This document shows, piece by piece, positions 10,585-19,294 of a stretch of DNA of 32,984 bases. The stretch's first letter is position 1. Every line of letters begins with the position of its first letter. Under the pieces are notes generated by a model. That model did no database searches. It was not told the origin of the DNA and was given only the letters and a program-made list of their open reading frames with translations. The position numbers and the translations under genes are program-made. Source of the stretch: Terasakiella pusilla DSM 6293 (GTDB taxonomy: Bacteria; Pseudomonadota; Alphaproteobacteria; Rhodospirillales; Terasakiellaceae); contig NZ_JHYO01000037.1 of assembly GCF_000688235.1 (NCBI RefSeq), forward strand, positions 1-32,984. The letters run 5' to 3'.

Positions 10585-11297
10585 TCGGAATATTCGTTTT
10601 TGCCCCTGAAGCCACTGGCAAGCACATAAGTTTCGGAAGAATCTTTGCGGCTTGCCGGTGGTTTGGCATGTCTGACGGTGGTGAAGCTTTTCTTAAGCTG
10701 CTGGAGAACGTCTGCATCGGTGCCACCTGCAAGTACTTTGGCGACAAACCAGCCGTCTTTTTTCAAGACCTCTACGGCAAAGACAGCCGCGAGCTCAACA
10801 AGGGCCGTAATGCGCAAGTTATCGGTTTGAGGATGGCCACTAGCAGCGGCAGCCATGTCACTGAGCACCACATCCACACTGCCGCCGATAACTTCTTTCA
10901 GGCGGGCAGGGGCGTCATCTTCCATAAAGTCACCCACCAGCAAGGTTGCACCCGGAATATCTTCCACTTCCTGTAAGTCGATGCCGATTACGTGTCCGTT
11001 CGGGTTTTTCTCTGCTTCGATACGTTCCGCACAGACCTGTGTCCAGCCGCCCGGTGCGCAGCCAAGATCGACAACCTTTTGGCCGGGTTTCAAGAAGTTG
11101 AAACGGTCGTCCAGTTCGATCAGCTTGAAGGCCGCGCGGGAGCGATAGCCCAGACGCCGTGCTTCCTGCACGTACGGGTCATTCAATTGACGTTGCAGCC
11201 AACGTGTTGAAGAGGACTTGCGACCGCGTGCGGTTTTGACACGAACGGTTTTATCGCGACGTGCTTGAGGAGTTTTCCATTTTTTGGTCTGGGACAT
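10581..11297 (-). CDS. rlmE: 23S rRNA 2'-O-methyltransferase RlmE (FtsJ/RrmJ)
   Basis: Methylates the 2'-O of the A-loop uridine (U2552 in E. coli) of 23S rRNA, a late step in 50S assembly. The 238-aa protein carries the Rossmann SAM site VVDLGCAPGGWTQV and the complete K-D-K-E catalytic tetrad at Lys58, Asp147, Lys187 and Glu222. The N-terminal 30 residues are rich in Lys and Arg, consistent with RNA binding. It follows the Ppx/GppA gene on the same strand after 66 bp and is likely cotranscribed with it, a common alphaproteobacterial pairing. Confidence 0.95.
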   Translation of the reverse strand: MSQTKKWKTPQARRDKTVRVKTARGRKSSSTRWLQRQLNDPYVQEARRLGYRSRAAFKLIELDDRFNFLKPGQKVVDLGCAPGGWTQVCAERIEAEKNPNGHVIGIDLQEVEDIPGATLLVGDFMEDDAPARLKEVIGGSVDVVLSDMAAAASGHPQTDNLRITALVELAAVFAVEVLKKDGWFVAKVLAGGTDADVLQQLKKSFTTVRHAKPPASRKDSSETYVLASGFRGKNEYSD

Positions 11298-11363
11298 GGC
11301 TTTATATATTTCTTCGGTGGAAAGTGCGCTTACATAGTCTTCTTTATAGCAGAAAGAAAGTCT

Positions 11364-12389
11364 CTAGTCTTGTTCGCGCATTAATTTTAACAGAATTCCT
11401 TCACGGATCCCGCGATCGGCAATCGTCAGCTCCCCGACAGGCCAGAGTTTGCAGAGGGCTTCGAGGATAGCACATCCTGCCAGCACAAGGTCTGCGCGGT
11501 TGCTGCCGATGCAAGGGTGGGCTGCGCGTTGGTCGCAATCCATCTTGGTCAGGTTTTCCGAGACACGATAAATTTCGTCAAATGGCAGCTTCATTCCATC
11601 GACTTTAGAACGCAGGTAGCGCGGTAGGCGCAGGTGGATGGCCCCCAATGTGGTGACGGTTCCTGACGTGCCGAGCATCTGGACCTGACCGGCGCGAACT
11701 TGCTCGGCAATCTGGTTACGTTCACTAAAGGCGCTTATTTCTTCTGTCACTCGATCTTGAATGGCCTGGTAATTTTGGGCGGTGACTTCTTGCGCACTGG
11801 CATATTTTTCAGAGACGGTCACAACCCCGATGGGGAGAGAGATGACATCGACGACTTGGGGATCACCGACACGGTCCAGTTCAATCCACATAATTTCGGT
11901 ACTGCCGCCGCCAATATCGAACACAAGCGCTTTGGGTTTTTGCAGATTAAGCAGGGAAGCGCAGCCGGTTAAGGCGAGGGAAGCTTCTTCGATCGGCGGG
12001 ATGGCTTCCAGAGAGATGCCGGTTTCACGTTCTACCCGATCAAGAAAAAGGTCAGCGTTTTTTGCGCGCCTACAAGCCTCGGTTGCAACGCTTCGAATAA
12101 ACTGTACGTTACGTGATTGTAATTTTTTTGAGCAAACGGACAGGGCCTTCAGGGTCCGTTCCATTGCATCCTGACTCAGCAGGCCGCTTTGGGCGAGGTC
12201 TTCCCCCAGTCGGGTGATGCGCGAAAAAGAGTCGATAACATGAAAGCCCTGCTGGGTACGCTTTGCAATCAACATTCGGCAGTTGTTGGTGCCGAGGTCA
12301 AGTGCAGCGTAAAGCGGGGCGGGGGTCGAGCCTTGCCGTCGGAACGGAGGTTTTCGCCGCCTGCGTTGCTGCGTGTAATTGGATACCAC
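11364..12389 (-). CDS. Ppx/GppA phosphatase family protein
   Basis: A member of the ASKHA-fold exopolyphosphatase/pppGpp phosphohydrolase family. After an Arg-rich N-terminal tail, the phosphate-1 motif ALDLGTNNCRMLIA appears near residues 28-42, the second glycine-rich loop is VFDIGGGSTEI, and the end carries VLAGCAILEALC and ADRGIREGIL. At 341 aa it lacks the C-terminal HD-type domain of long exopolyphosphatases, so the substrate (polyphosphate or pppGpp) is undecided. The start is GTG at 12387-12389 with AGGA about nine bases upstream. Upstream of rlmE in a probable two-gene operon. Confidence 0.9.
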   Translation of the reverse strand: MVSNYTQQRRRRKPPFRRQGSTPAPLYAALDLGTNNCRMLIAKRTQQGFHVIDSFSRITRLGEDLAQSGLLSQDAMERTLKALSVCSKKLQSRNVQFIRSVATEACRRAKNADLFLDRVERETGISLEAIPPIEEASLALTGCASLLNLQKPKALVFDIGGGSTEIMWIELDRVGDPQVVDVISLPIGVVTVSEKYASAQEVTAQNYQAIQDRVTEEISAFSERNQIAEQVRAGQVQMLGTSGTVTTLGAIHLRLPRYLRSKVDGMKLPFDEIYRVSENLTKMDCDQRAAHPCIGSNRADLVLAGCAILEALCKLWPVGELTIADRGIREGILLKLMREQD

Positions 12390-12526
12390 TATTTTATGTC
12401 CTGTCAGATTGATATTTTCATATCACCTAATGCTTGGCTTATTTGTATACCAAATGTCACGACCTTGGAAGCAACAAAGACATAAAAATGTAATGAGTAT
12501 GCGCGAACAGTTCCTATGTATATTAA

Positions 12527-12555
12527 TTGACAGTTGATTTTTTGTATATTCTACT
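12527..12555 (+). promoter_or_regulatory. Possible promoter of the dCache chemoreceptor gene
   Basis: A perfect TTGACA (12527-12532) is followed after 17 bp by TCTACT (12550-12555), matching the -10 consensus at four of six positions. It lies about 45 bp upstream of the chemoreceptor start. No flagellar sigma-28 site was recognised. Confidence 0.4.
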
Positions 12556-12597
12556 GATCTCATGTTCAATGTGGAATGATGTTTTAGGGGTATAGCA

Positions 12598-14703
12598 ATG
12601 TTGGGAAATTTTTCGTTAAGTGGAAAGATGACGATTATTTCGTCATTGATTGTTGTGATTTGTCTTGGGGTCGGTATTTCAATTGCGGCGAAACAGGCCT
12701 CCGATGAAACGTTGCGGGTGTCACTTTATGCGGCGGCAGAGCTAGGGCGAACGCATGAAAAGGAAGTGAAGCTGCAATTGGATAATGCCATGATGGTGGC
12801 AAAAACCTTACAAAAGACCTTTACCTCCATGCGTCGGACCGGTGTTGATAATCGGGCCGTTTATAATGCGGTTCTGGAAGATACCATGCTTGCCCACCCC
12901 GAAATTGCGGGGGCCTGGGCCGGCTATGAGCCGAATGCATTGGATGGACGCGATGCCGACTTTATGGGGCAGAAGCCACATAACGAGACAACCGGGCGCT
13001 ACGTCACCTATTTTTATAACTTCGGCAAAGGCCTACAGCCCTATTATCTGACCAGCCTTGATGAGTTGGCAGATGACGGCACCAGCGACTATTATAAAAT
13101 ACCCATGCAGACGGGACAGCCGTTTGTGGTTGATCCTGTGATGTATGATATCGACGGGGTAAATATTTTGCTGCCGTCCTTCGTCTATCCCTTAAAGGAT
13201 GAACAGGGAAAAACCATTGGGGTTATCGGGGTGGATATGTCGGTGAATGATATCGCCGCCGCTTTTGCCAAACTCAGCCCTATGGGGACAGGGACGGTGT
13301 CTTTGATCTCCAACAAGCGCAAATGGGTTGCCAATCCTGACAAAACCAAAATCGGTAAGGAACTGGGCAAGGATGATGCCCCGCAGCTTGCGGCCCTTGA
13401 TACATTGATAAAAGAAGGCAAGGATGTCGTCATTGAAGAATTTGGGGGGCACCATAACCTTTTTCTGCCCGTCCAGATTAAGGACGTGAATAGCCCGTGG
13501 TATATTGCGGTTTCTATTCCGACATCGACCTTGACGGAAACAGCGGATGCGATCATGTGGAACATGATTGTGGTTGCGGTGGTTCTTGTCATTGTGTTGA
13601 TGGTTTCCCTGCAAATCGCCGGTCGGATGATTATTCGCAATCCGCTGAATGCCTCTGTCGGGATGATCACCGAGTTGCAGCAGGGGAATTATGATGTGGA
13701 AATCACCGGAACGGAACGTGGCGATGAAGTTGGGGAGATGAACACGGCGCTGGAAACTTTCCGCGACAACGCCAAGCGCATGTTGCAGTTGGAGGAGGAG
13801 CAGAAAGAAACCCTGCGTCGCGCCAGCCGCCAGCGTGCAGAAGATCGTGAACGTATGGCAGAACAGTTGGAAGTGACCTTGGGGCAGACCATCGCCAAAA
13901 TCACTGCCTCTGCACAAAAGATGAAGCAGGATGCCGGGCATATGTCGGAGATTTCGAGAAGCTCGATTGATCAGGCCATCGTTGTGGCCTCCAGTGCGGA
14001 AGAGTCTTCTAGCAATGCAAATGCGGTGGCGTCTGCAACGGAAGAGTTGTCCGCGTCGATTAACGAGATCAGCGCGCAAGTCCAGTTGTCTTCTAACACC
14101 ACGCAGGAAGCGGTCAATGAGTCCGGGCGGGCGAATGAGATGGTCGGGCGTCTTGCCGCATCGGCGGAAAAGATTGGCGAGGTCGTGAGTCTGATTAATG
14201 ACATCGCGGCGCAAACCAACTTGTTAGCCCTGAATGCGACCATCGAGGCCGCGCGGGCAGGCGAGGCCGGCAAAGGGTTTGCGGTTGTGGCAACGGAAGT
14301 GAAGAACCTTGCCAACCAAACCGCCTTGGCAACGGATGAAATCGCCAAACAGGTTATGTCCATTCAGGATGAAACCCGCGGGACGGTGCAAGCGATCAAG
14401 ACTGTGTCCGACACGGTGATGAACGTCAACGAGATTGCTTCGACCATTGCTGCGGCGGTGGAAGAACAAGGCGCAGCGACCAGCGAAATTTCCAATAATG
14501 TGCAACAGGCAGCCGCAGGGGCGGCGGAAGTGACCTCGACGATTTCGCAGGTGCGCGAAGGTGCGCAGGTGTCGGGGGAGCAAGCCGAACAATTGCAGGC
14601 TTCCGTCGATGATATGGATGCGTCCATTCAGGCGTTGGGGGAAGAGGTTCGAACTTTCTTGGAGATGATCAGAGATAGCAACGAAGACAGCAAATCTGCG
14701 TAG
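12598..14703 (+). CDS. Methyl-accepting chemotaxis protein with dCache sensor
   Basis: A 701-aa inner-membrane chemoreceptor. Transmembrane helix 1 is near residues 12-30. The periplasmic dCache-type sensor (about 35-315) includes [19 protein letters not shown] and [17 protein letters not shown]. Transmembrane helix 2 is near 320-345 ([19 protein letters not shown]), followed by HAMP. The cytoplasmic hairpin has the conserved tip [20 protein letters not shown] followed by [19 protein letters not shown]. It ends SNEDSKSA, without a CheR-binding pentapeptide. The ligand cannot be assigned: I do not see the amino-acid-binding dCache motif clearly. AGGGG precedes the ATG. It is monocistronic, with a strong terminator. 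Confidence 0.95.
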   Translation: MLGNFSLSGKMTIISSLIVVICLGVGISIAAKQASDETLRVSLYAAAELGRTHEKEVKLQLDNAMMVAKTLQKTFTSMRRTGVDNRAVYNAVLEDTMLAHPEIAGAWAGYEPNALDGRDADFMGQKPHNETTGRYVTYFYNFGKGLQPYYLTSLDELADDGTSDYYKIPMQTGQPFVVDPVMYDIDGVNILLPSFVYPLKDEQGKTIGVIGVDMSVNDIAAAFAKLSPMGTGTVSLISNKRKWVANPDKTKIGKELGKDDAPQLAALDTLIKEGKDVVIEEFGGHHNLFLPVQIKDVNSPWYIAVSIPTSTLTETADAIMWNMIVVAVVLVIVLMVSLQIAGRMIIRNPLNASVGMITELQQGNYDVEITGTERGDEVGEMNTALETFRDNAKRMLQLEEEQKETLRRASRQRAEDRERMAEQLEVTLGQTIAKITASAQKMKQDAGHMSEISRSSIDQAIVVASSAEESSSNANAVASATEELSASINEISAQVQLSSNTTQEAVNESGRANEMVGRLAASAEKIGEVVSLINDIAAQTNLLALNATIEAARAGEAGKGFAVVATEVKNLANQTALATDEIAKQVMSIQDETRGTVQAIKTVSDTVMNVNEIASTIAAAVEEQGAATSEISNNVQQAAAGAAEVTSTISQVREGAQVSGEQAEQLQASVDDMDASIQALGEEVRTFLEMIRDSNEDSKSA

Positions 14704-14730
14704 TTTTACGGATACATACGAAGGAAGATC

Positions 14731-14765
14731 GGAGGTCAGTCCCGCGGGGATTGACCTCCTTTTTG
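14731..14765 (+). terminator. Rho-independent terminator of the dCache chemoreceptor gene
   Basis: GGAGGTCA (14731-14738) pairs with TGACCTCC (14752-14759), with further GC pairing inside (GTCCC/GGGGAT), followed by TTTTT. It begins 27 bp after the stop codon. Confidence 0.92.
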
Positions 14766-14865
14766 TTGTCAAAAATTTTGATTCTCCCTTAGGAGGTATA
14801 CGAGATTCTCCAATCTGGCATGAAAAAAACGCATAGTGCAGTGCACAAAACGAAAAAAAATGGTC

Positions 14866-14998
14866 GGTAATACCAGAAATGGCAGAATTGTGCCGTTTTG
14901 CCATTTGATTTGCGAATACACGCAGAAAACAAAGGGTTGAGGAGAGGGGGGAGAATGCCTCTGTAGCTTCGCAGTTGCACAATGTTGTTGGTAATACC
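14866..14998. repeat. Two copies of the palindrome GGTAATACC
   Basis: The nine-base motif GGTA-A-TACC occurs at 14866-14874 and 14990-14998, 124 bp apart, in the region upstream of the DUF4212/symporter operon. Short GGTA/TACC palindromes suit NarL/LuxR-type response regulators, the class (CrbR) that controls this operon type in other bacteria. This link is inference. Confidence 0.35.
14877..14906. repeat. Inverted repeat, possible operator
   Basis: AAATGGCA (14877-14884) and TGCCATTT (14899-14906) are perfect 8-bp arms separated by 14 bp, in the intergenic region before the symporter operon. No T-run follows, so an operator is more likely than a terminator. Confidence 0.4.
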
Positions 14999-15186
14999 TA
15001 CATAAAATTAAAAATTCTCACTTTTTTTTACATTGTTCACTAGACCGTGAGGGAGTTCTTAAGGTACAAAAATGTGGGTTGCGGCACTGAGTTTGTAACA
15101 AAGTTGCCGTAGAGAATTTTTTGTAAACAAAAAAACCACTCTTTATAAGGGTGGAAGCTCTCGATTTGTAGGGGAGGCTTTTTTTA

Positions 15187-15447
15187 ATGAGTGATCATGA
15201 CGGACAAGGCTACTGGGCAGCAAACATTCGCCTCGTAACTTGGCTTTTGGTCGTATGGGCAATCTGCTCTTACGGCTTTGGTATTCTCCTGCGTGACCAG
15301 CTGGATGCAATGGTGCCATTTGGCGGCGTTGGTCTGGGTTTCTGGTTTGCGCAACAGGGTTCAATTTATGTCTTCTTGGCGTTGATTATCATCTATTCCA
15401 AGAAAATGGCGCAAATTGATGCCGATTTTGGCGTGCATGAAGACTAA
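15187..15447 (+). CDS. DUF4212 small membrane subunit of sodium:solute symporter
   Basis: An 86-aa protein with two hydrophobic helices (about residues 15-37 and 55-75). The DUF4212 pattern is clear (YWAANIRLVTWLLVVWAICS; GFWFAQQGSIYVFLALI). It is always found next to VC_2705-type symporters and is thought to be their small subunit. Start ATG 15187 has a strong AGGGGAGG ribosome-binding site. The symporter gene follows after 24 bp. Codon use here and in the next gene (many GGT, CGT, GTT, ACA) differs from the neighbours and suggests high expression. Confidence 0.92.
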   Translation: MSDHDGQGYWAANIRLVTWLLVVWAICSYGFGILLRDQLDAMVPFGGVGLGFWFAQQGSIYVFLALIIIYSKKMAQIDADFGVHED

Positions 15448-15471
15448 ATTACGTCTGGGGAATGACATAAA

Positions 15472-17250
15472 ATGGATTTATCAACACTTACGTATATCTT
15501 TGTAGGCGGCTCATTTGCGCTCTACTTTGGTATCGCGATTTGGGCCAAAGCAGGCTCAACGGGTGAATTTTATGCTGCGGGTCGCGGTGTACACCCAGTT
15601 GCCAACGGTATGGCAACAGCGGCAGACTGGATGTCTGCGGCATCCTTTCTTTCTATGGCGGGTTTGATCGCCTTCACAGGGTACGATGCGTCTATCTTCC
15701 TGATGGGCTGGACCGGTGGTTACGTGCTTTTGGCACTTCTGCTGGCGCCGTACCTGCGTAAATTCGGCAAATTTACTGTGCCGGAATTCGTCGGTGACCG
15801 TTTCTATTCAACAACAGCACGTGTTGTTGCGGTTGGGTGTTTGATCGTTGCGTCTGTAACATACGTTATCGGTCAGGTTAAAGGGATCGGCGTTGCGTTT
15901 GGTCGCTTCTTGGAAGTGTCCTACGAAATGGGTCTTCTGATCGGTATGATCACAGTTGCGTTCTACGCGGTACTTGGTGGGATGAAAGGTGTAACATACA
16001 CTCAGATCGCACAATACTGCGTCTTGATCTGTGCGTACACTGTACCGGCTGTCTTCATCTCTTTGAACCTGACAGGTTCACCGCTGCCGCAAATTGGCCT
16101 GTTTGCCAACACTGTTGCTGACGGCACACCGATGCTGACAAAATTGAACCAGGTTGTGATGGATCTCGGCTTCTCGGAATATACGGCCCTTAAAGGCGGT
16201 ACCGTGAACATGATCTTCTACACCTTCTCTCTGATGATTGGTACAGCGGGTCTGCCGCACGTTATCATCCGCTTCTTCACAGTGCCGAAAGTACGTGATG
16301 CGCGTGCATCTGCGGGTTGGGCACTGGTCTTCATCGCCTTGCTTTACACAACGGCACCGGCTGTAGGCGCTATGGCTCGTTTGAACCTGATGAACGCTAT
16401 TCAGGTTGGTGAAATTGGTTCCCCTGAAGGTAACCTCGTTTATGACGAGCGTCCGCAGTGGTTTAAAAACTGGGAAGCAACTGGCCTGTTGAAGTTTGAA
16501 GATAAAAACGGTGACGGTCGTATCCAGTATTACGATGATAAAAACAAAGAGTTTGCTGCGAAAGCTGCCGAGTGGGGCTGGAAAGGTAACGAAATGGTGA
16601 AGGTTGACCGTGATATCATGGTTCTGGCCAACCCTGAAGTTGCTCAACTGCCAAACTGGGTTATCGCCCTTGTTGCGGCTGGTGGTCTTGCGGCTGCCCT
16701 GTCTACAGCGGCGGGTCTCTTGCTGGCGATTTCTTCTGCGATTTCTCACGATTTGTTGAAATCCACATTCAAGCCGGACATCTCCGAGAAGCAGGAACTG
16801 ATGTGGGCGCGTGTCTCTATGATCGGTGCGATCGTTGTTGCGGGCTACTTCGGTCTTAATCCTCCGGGCTTTGCGGCACAAACGGTGGCTCTGGCCTTCG
16901 GTTTGGCTGCGTCGTCCATCTTCCCGGTTTTGATGATGGGGATCTTCTCCAAGAAGATGAACAACACAGGTGCGGTTGCCGGTATGTTGGCTGGTATCAT
17001 CTCCACACTGTTGTACATCTTTGCGTACAAAGGGTTCTTCTTCATCTCTGGTACAGAGTTGCTGGCGAACACACCTGCGAACCACTTGTTCGGTATTTCA
17101 CCGGAAGCATTTGGTACCGTTGGTGCGATCATCAACTTTACGGTCGCTTTCATCTTCATGAAGATGTCTGCACCGGTACCGGCTGAAATTGAAGCCATGG
17201 TTGAAGACATTCGTATCCCGAAAGGGGCGGGTGCGGCACAAGATCACTAA
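15472..17250 (+). CDS. Sodium:solute symporter, VC_2705 subfamily (acetate-type)
   Basis: A 592-aa polytopic inner-membrane transporter of the SSS family with about 13 helices. Typical pieces are EFYAAGRGVHPVANGMATAA, DWMSAASFLSMAGLIAF, PEFVGDRF and GLAAALSTAAGLLLAISSAI. Relatives paired with DUF4212 take up acetate or other short organic acids with Na+. A hydrophilic insertion between helices (about residues 325-385) contains an EF-hand-like 12-residue loop at 344-355 (DKNGDGRIQYYD). It is the second gene of a likely operon and is followed by a strong terminator at 17279-17312. The substrate is inferred from family and neighbours only. Confidence 0.93.
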   Translation: MDLSTLTYIFVGGSFALYFGIAIWAKAGSTGEFYAAGRGVHPVANGMATAADWMSAASFLSMAGLIAFTGYDASIFLMGWTGGYVLLALLLAPYLRKFGKFTVPEFVGDRFYSTTARVVAVGCLIVASVTYVIGQVKGIGVAFGRFLEVSYEMGLLIGMITVAFYAVLGGMKGVTYTQIAQYCVLICAYTVPAVFISLNLTGSPLPQIGLFANTVADGTPMLTKLNQVVMDLGFSEYTALKGGTVNMIFYTFSLMIGTAGLPHVIIRFFTVPKVRDARASAGWALVFIALLYTTAPAVGAMARLNLMNAIQVGEIGSPEGNLVYDERPQWFKNWEATGLLKFEDKNGDGRIQYYDDKNKEFAAKAAEWGWKGNEMVKVDRDIMVLANPEVAQLPNWVIALVAAGGLAAALSTAAGLLLAISSAISHDLLKSTFKPDISEKQELMWARVSMIGAIVVAGYFGLNPPGFAAQTVALAFGLAASSIFPVLMMGIFSKKMNNTGAVAGMLAGIISTLLYIFAYKGFFFISGTELLANTPANHLFGISPEAFGTVGAIINFTVAFIFMKMSAPVPAEIEAMVEDIRIPKGAGAAQDH

Positions 17251-17278
17251 GATCGACGGCTACTTAACCAAATAAAAG

Positions 17279-17312
17279 ACGGGTCTAGTTCAGCTAGGCC
17301 CGTTTTTTTTAT
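17279..17312 (+). terminator. Rho-independent terminator after the symporter gene
   Basis: ACGGGTCTAG (17279-17288) pairs with CTAGGCCCGT (17294-17303), with one wobble and a five-base loop, followed by eight T residues. Confidence 0.93.
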
Positions 17313-17361
17313 ATCTATTTTTCAGGGGTTTCTCTTTTATATACAAGACGATAGGTTGCGC

Positions 17362-17390
17362 TTGACCTTTGCCGATAAAACCCCCAAGAT
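17362..17390 (+). promoter_or_regulatory. Possible promoter of the cNMP/CBS/DUF294 gene
   Basis: TTGACC (17362-17367) is followed after 17 bp by CAAGAT (17385-17390). The -35 box is good and the -10 box weak. It lies about 33 bp upstream of the chosen start and downstream of the symporter terminator, so this gene can be expressed separately. Confidence 0.35.
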
Positions 17391-17422
17391 CATGTAAAAT
17401 TAATCAGATGACGGGGGTCTTC

Positions 17423-19276
17423 ATGGATATTGAGTTAATCGAAATACGGGATTTTTTAAAGATACATCATCCCTTCGATCTGTTACCGGACGAGGCATTG
17501 GAAGTCTTGCCGAAATCCATAGAAGTGCGCTATGCCCGACGCGGTACAATCTTGTTTCAACCGGGTGAAGAAAATGGGTTTCTCTGGGTTGTACGGACCG
17601 GTGCGGTAGAGACGCTGGACCCGGATGGCAATCTGCTGGCGCGTTTGTCCGAAGGGGAGTGCTTTGGGGTTCGCGCGATTTTGCGTGGTGTGGCGGTCAA
17701 TCGTTGCGAGGCGATTGAAGATAGCCTGCTGTATTTGTTGCCGGTTGCCGAGTTCAATAATCTGCGCGACAGATATCCCCAGTTTGCCTTTTTCTTTGCG
17801 CCCATGGGGGCAGAGCGTTTACGCAGTGCACAAGAGCATTCCCATCAAAACGGGCATGAAGATATGGGGCTTGTGACCACCAAGGTGCGTGATCTCCTGC
17901 GCCGTCAGGGGCCGGTTACGATTGAACCCGAGACCACTATTCAACAGGCCGCCCAGAAGATGTCCAAGGAAGGGGTGTCCTGTCTGTTGGTGCTAAAAGA
18001 CGATGCCATTGTCGGGATTGTCACCGATAAGGATCTGCGCAACCGGGTCGTTGCTAAAGGCTTTGATATTGCCAAGCCGTTGAGTGATATCATGACGGCA
18101 AACCCCATCTGCATCGATGCGGAAGACTATTTGTTTGATGCCATGCTGTTGATGTCCCAGAAGAATATTCGTCACTTGCCGGTGATGGATGCAGGGCGTG
18201 CGGCAGGGGTGATTACCAATACCAATATCGTGCAGAAACAGTCGACATCCATGGTCTATCTGGTCGGTGATATCTATAAACGCGATACGATTGAAGGCTT
18301 GCAGGATGTGGTTAAGCAAGTCCCGACCATGGTGATGAACTTGGTAAATGGCGGGGCAAGCGCCCATAATGTCGGGCATGTGGTGTCTACGGTGACCGAT
18401 GCGATTGCCACACGCTTGATCCAAATGGCGGAAGAGGAACTGGGGCAAGCACCGATCCCTTATACATGGATCATCATGGGGTCGGAAGCACGCCATGAAC
18501 AGACGGCGCTGTCGGATCAGGATAATGGCATTATTCTGGATGACAGTTATGAGGAAGCCGTGCATGGCGACTACTTCCGTGCCTTGGCGAAGTTTGTTTG
18601 TGATGGCTTGAACGCCTGTGGCTATGTCTATTGCCCTGGAGATGTGATGGCGACAAATGACAAGTGGCGCCAACCTTTGTCGGTGTGGAAACGTTATTTT
18701 GCAAAATGGATCGATACGCCGGAGCCGGAAGCATTGATGCTGTCCAGCATTTTCTTTGATATGCGCGCGCTTCATGGCACTGAGAGCCTGTATGACGATT
18801 TACGCAAGTTTGTGATCGATAAGTCTACGGGCAACCGCATTTTCCTGTCCTTTATGGCGGGCAATGCCTTGTCTCATCAGCCGCCACTTGGTTTCTTTAA
18901 AAACTTCGTGTTGATCCGCGGGGGCGAGCATAATCATACCTTTGATCTGAAACATAATGGCGTGGTGCCGATTATTGATCTGGCGCGAACCTACGCACTT
19001 GATGTCGGCTTGTCCGAGATTAATACAGAAGATCGCTTAAAAGCAGCGGTGGAGCGCAAGGTGATCAGTCAGGCCGGGGCGAATGACTTGCTGGATGCGC
19101 TGGAATTTATCAGCATTACCCGCTTGCGCCATCAGGCCAAGCAAATCCAGAATGGGCAAAAGGCCGATAACTTTATGGCACCCGATGATATGTCCCACTT
19201 CGAGAGGAACCACTTGAAGGATGCGTTCAACGTGGTTAAAACCATGCAATCGGCCTTGGCATCGGCCTACACATAA
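17423..19276 (+). CDS. cNMP-binding/CBS/DUF294 putative nucleotidyltransferase
   Basis: A 617-aa cytoplasmic regulatory protein. In order: a cyclic-nucleotide-binding-like beta barrel (about residues 10-125, with RRGTILFQPGEENGFLWVV), a CBS pair (about 155-275, with GIVTDKDLRNRVVAKG and NIRHLPVMDAGRAAGVIT), a DUF294 nucleotidyltransferase-like domain (GSEARHEQTALSDQDNGIIL, near 353-372, with the DQD acidic motif) and a C-terminal helical substrate-binding-like domain. This GlnD-like layout suggests protein nucleotidylation or nucleotide sensing; no activity is proven for the family. Start ATG 17423 has GGGGGT 5-10 bases upstream; upstream TTG and ATG starts overlap the promoter. Its place after the symporter matches a conserved gene neighbourhood. 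Confidence 0.9.
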   Translation: MDIELIEIRDFLKIHHPFDLLPDEALEVLPKSIEVRYARRGTILFQPGEENGFLWVVRTGAVETLDPDGNLLARLSEGECFGVRAILRGVAVNRCEAIEDSLLYLLPVAEFNNLRDRYPQFAFFFAPMGAERLRSAQEHSHQNGHEDMGLVTTKVRDLLRRQGPVTIEPETTIQQAAQKMSKEGVSCLLVLKDDAIVGIVTDKDLRNRVVAKGFDIAKPLSDIMTANPICIDAEDYLFDAMLLMSQKNIRHLPVMDAGRAAGVITNTNIVQKQSTSMVYLVGDIYKRDTIEGLQDVVKQVPTMVMNLVNGGASAHNVGHVVSTVTDAIATRLIQMAEEELGQAPIPYTWIIMGSEARHEQTALSDQDNGIILDDSYEEAVHGDYFRALAKFVCDGLNACGYVYCPGDVMATNDKWRQPLSVWKRYFAKWIDTPEPEALMLSSIFFDMRALHGTESLYDDLRKFVIDKSTGNRIFLSFMAGNALSHQPPLGFFKNFVLIRGGEHNHTFDLKHNGVVPIIDLARTYALDVGLSEINTEDRLKAAVERKVISQAGANDLLDALEFISITRLRHQAKQIQNGQKADNFMAPDDMSHFERNHLKDAFNVVKTMQSALASAYT

Positions 19277-19294
19277 GATAGGGGAGAAAAACTT

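Larger units (their letters stand above)
14704..15186. other. 483-bp intergenic region upstream of the symporter operon
   Basis: No credible gene. It holds the chemoreceptor terminator, then about 420 bp of AT-rich DNA with an 8-bp-arm inverted repeat (14877-14906), two GGTAATACC copies, a small palindrome GTGCAGTGCAC (14836-14846) and a weak hairpin (15136-15154) just before the ribosome-binding site AGGGGAGG (15170-15177). The length and the number of symmetrical motifs suggest regulated transcription of the downstream operon. Confidence 0.6.

Noticed and set aside
13192-14214. Long minus-strand open frame opposite the dCache chemoreceptor
   Set aside because: Composition is Arg/His-rich with no family signature. 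The opposite strand is an intact chemoreceptor.
15081-15097. Sigma-54-like sequence (GGCAC, then TTGT) before the DUF4212 gene
   Set aside because: The essential GC of the -12 element is GT here and the -24 T is missing, so the match is too weak.
16078-17085. Long minus-strand open frame opposite the symporter gene
   Set aside because: Its predicted protein is low in hydrophobic order and rich in Arg, His and Gln, typical of a shadow frame. The plus strand encodes a clear SSS transporter with a strong ribosome-binding site.
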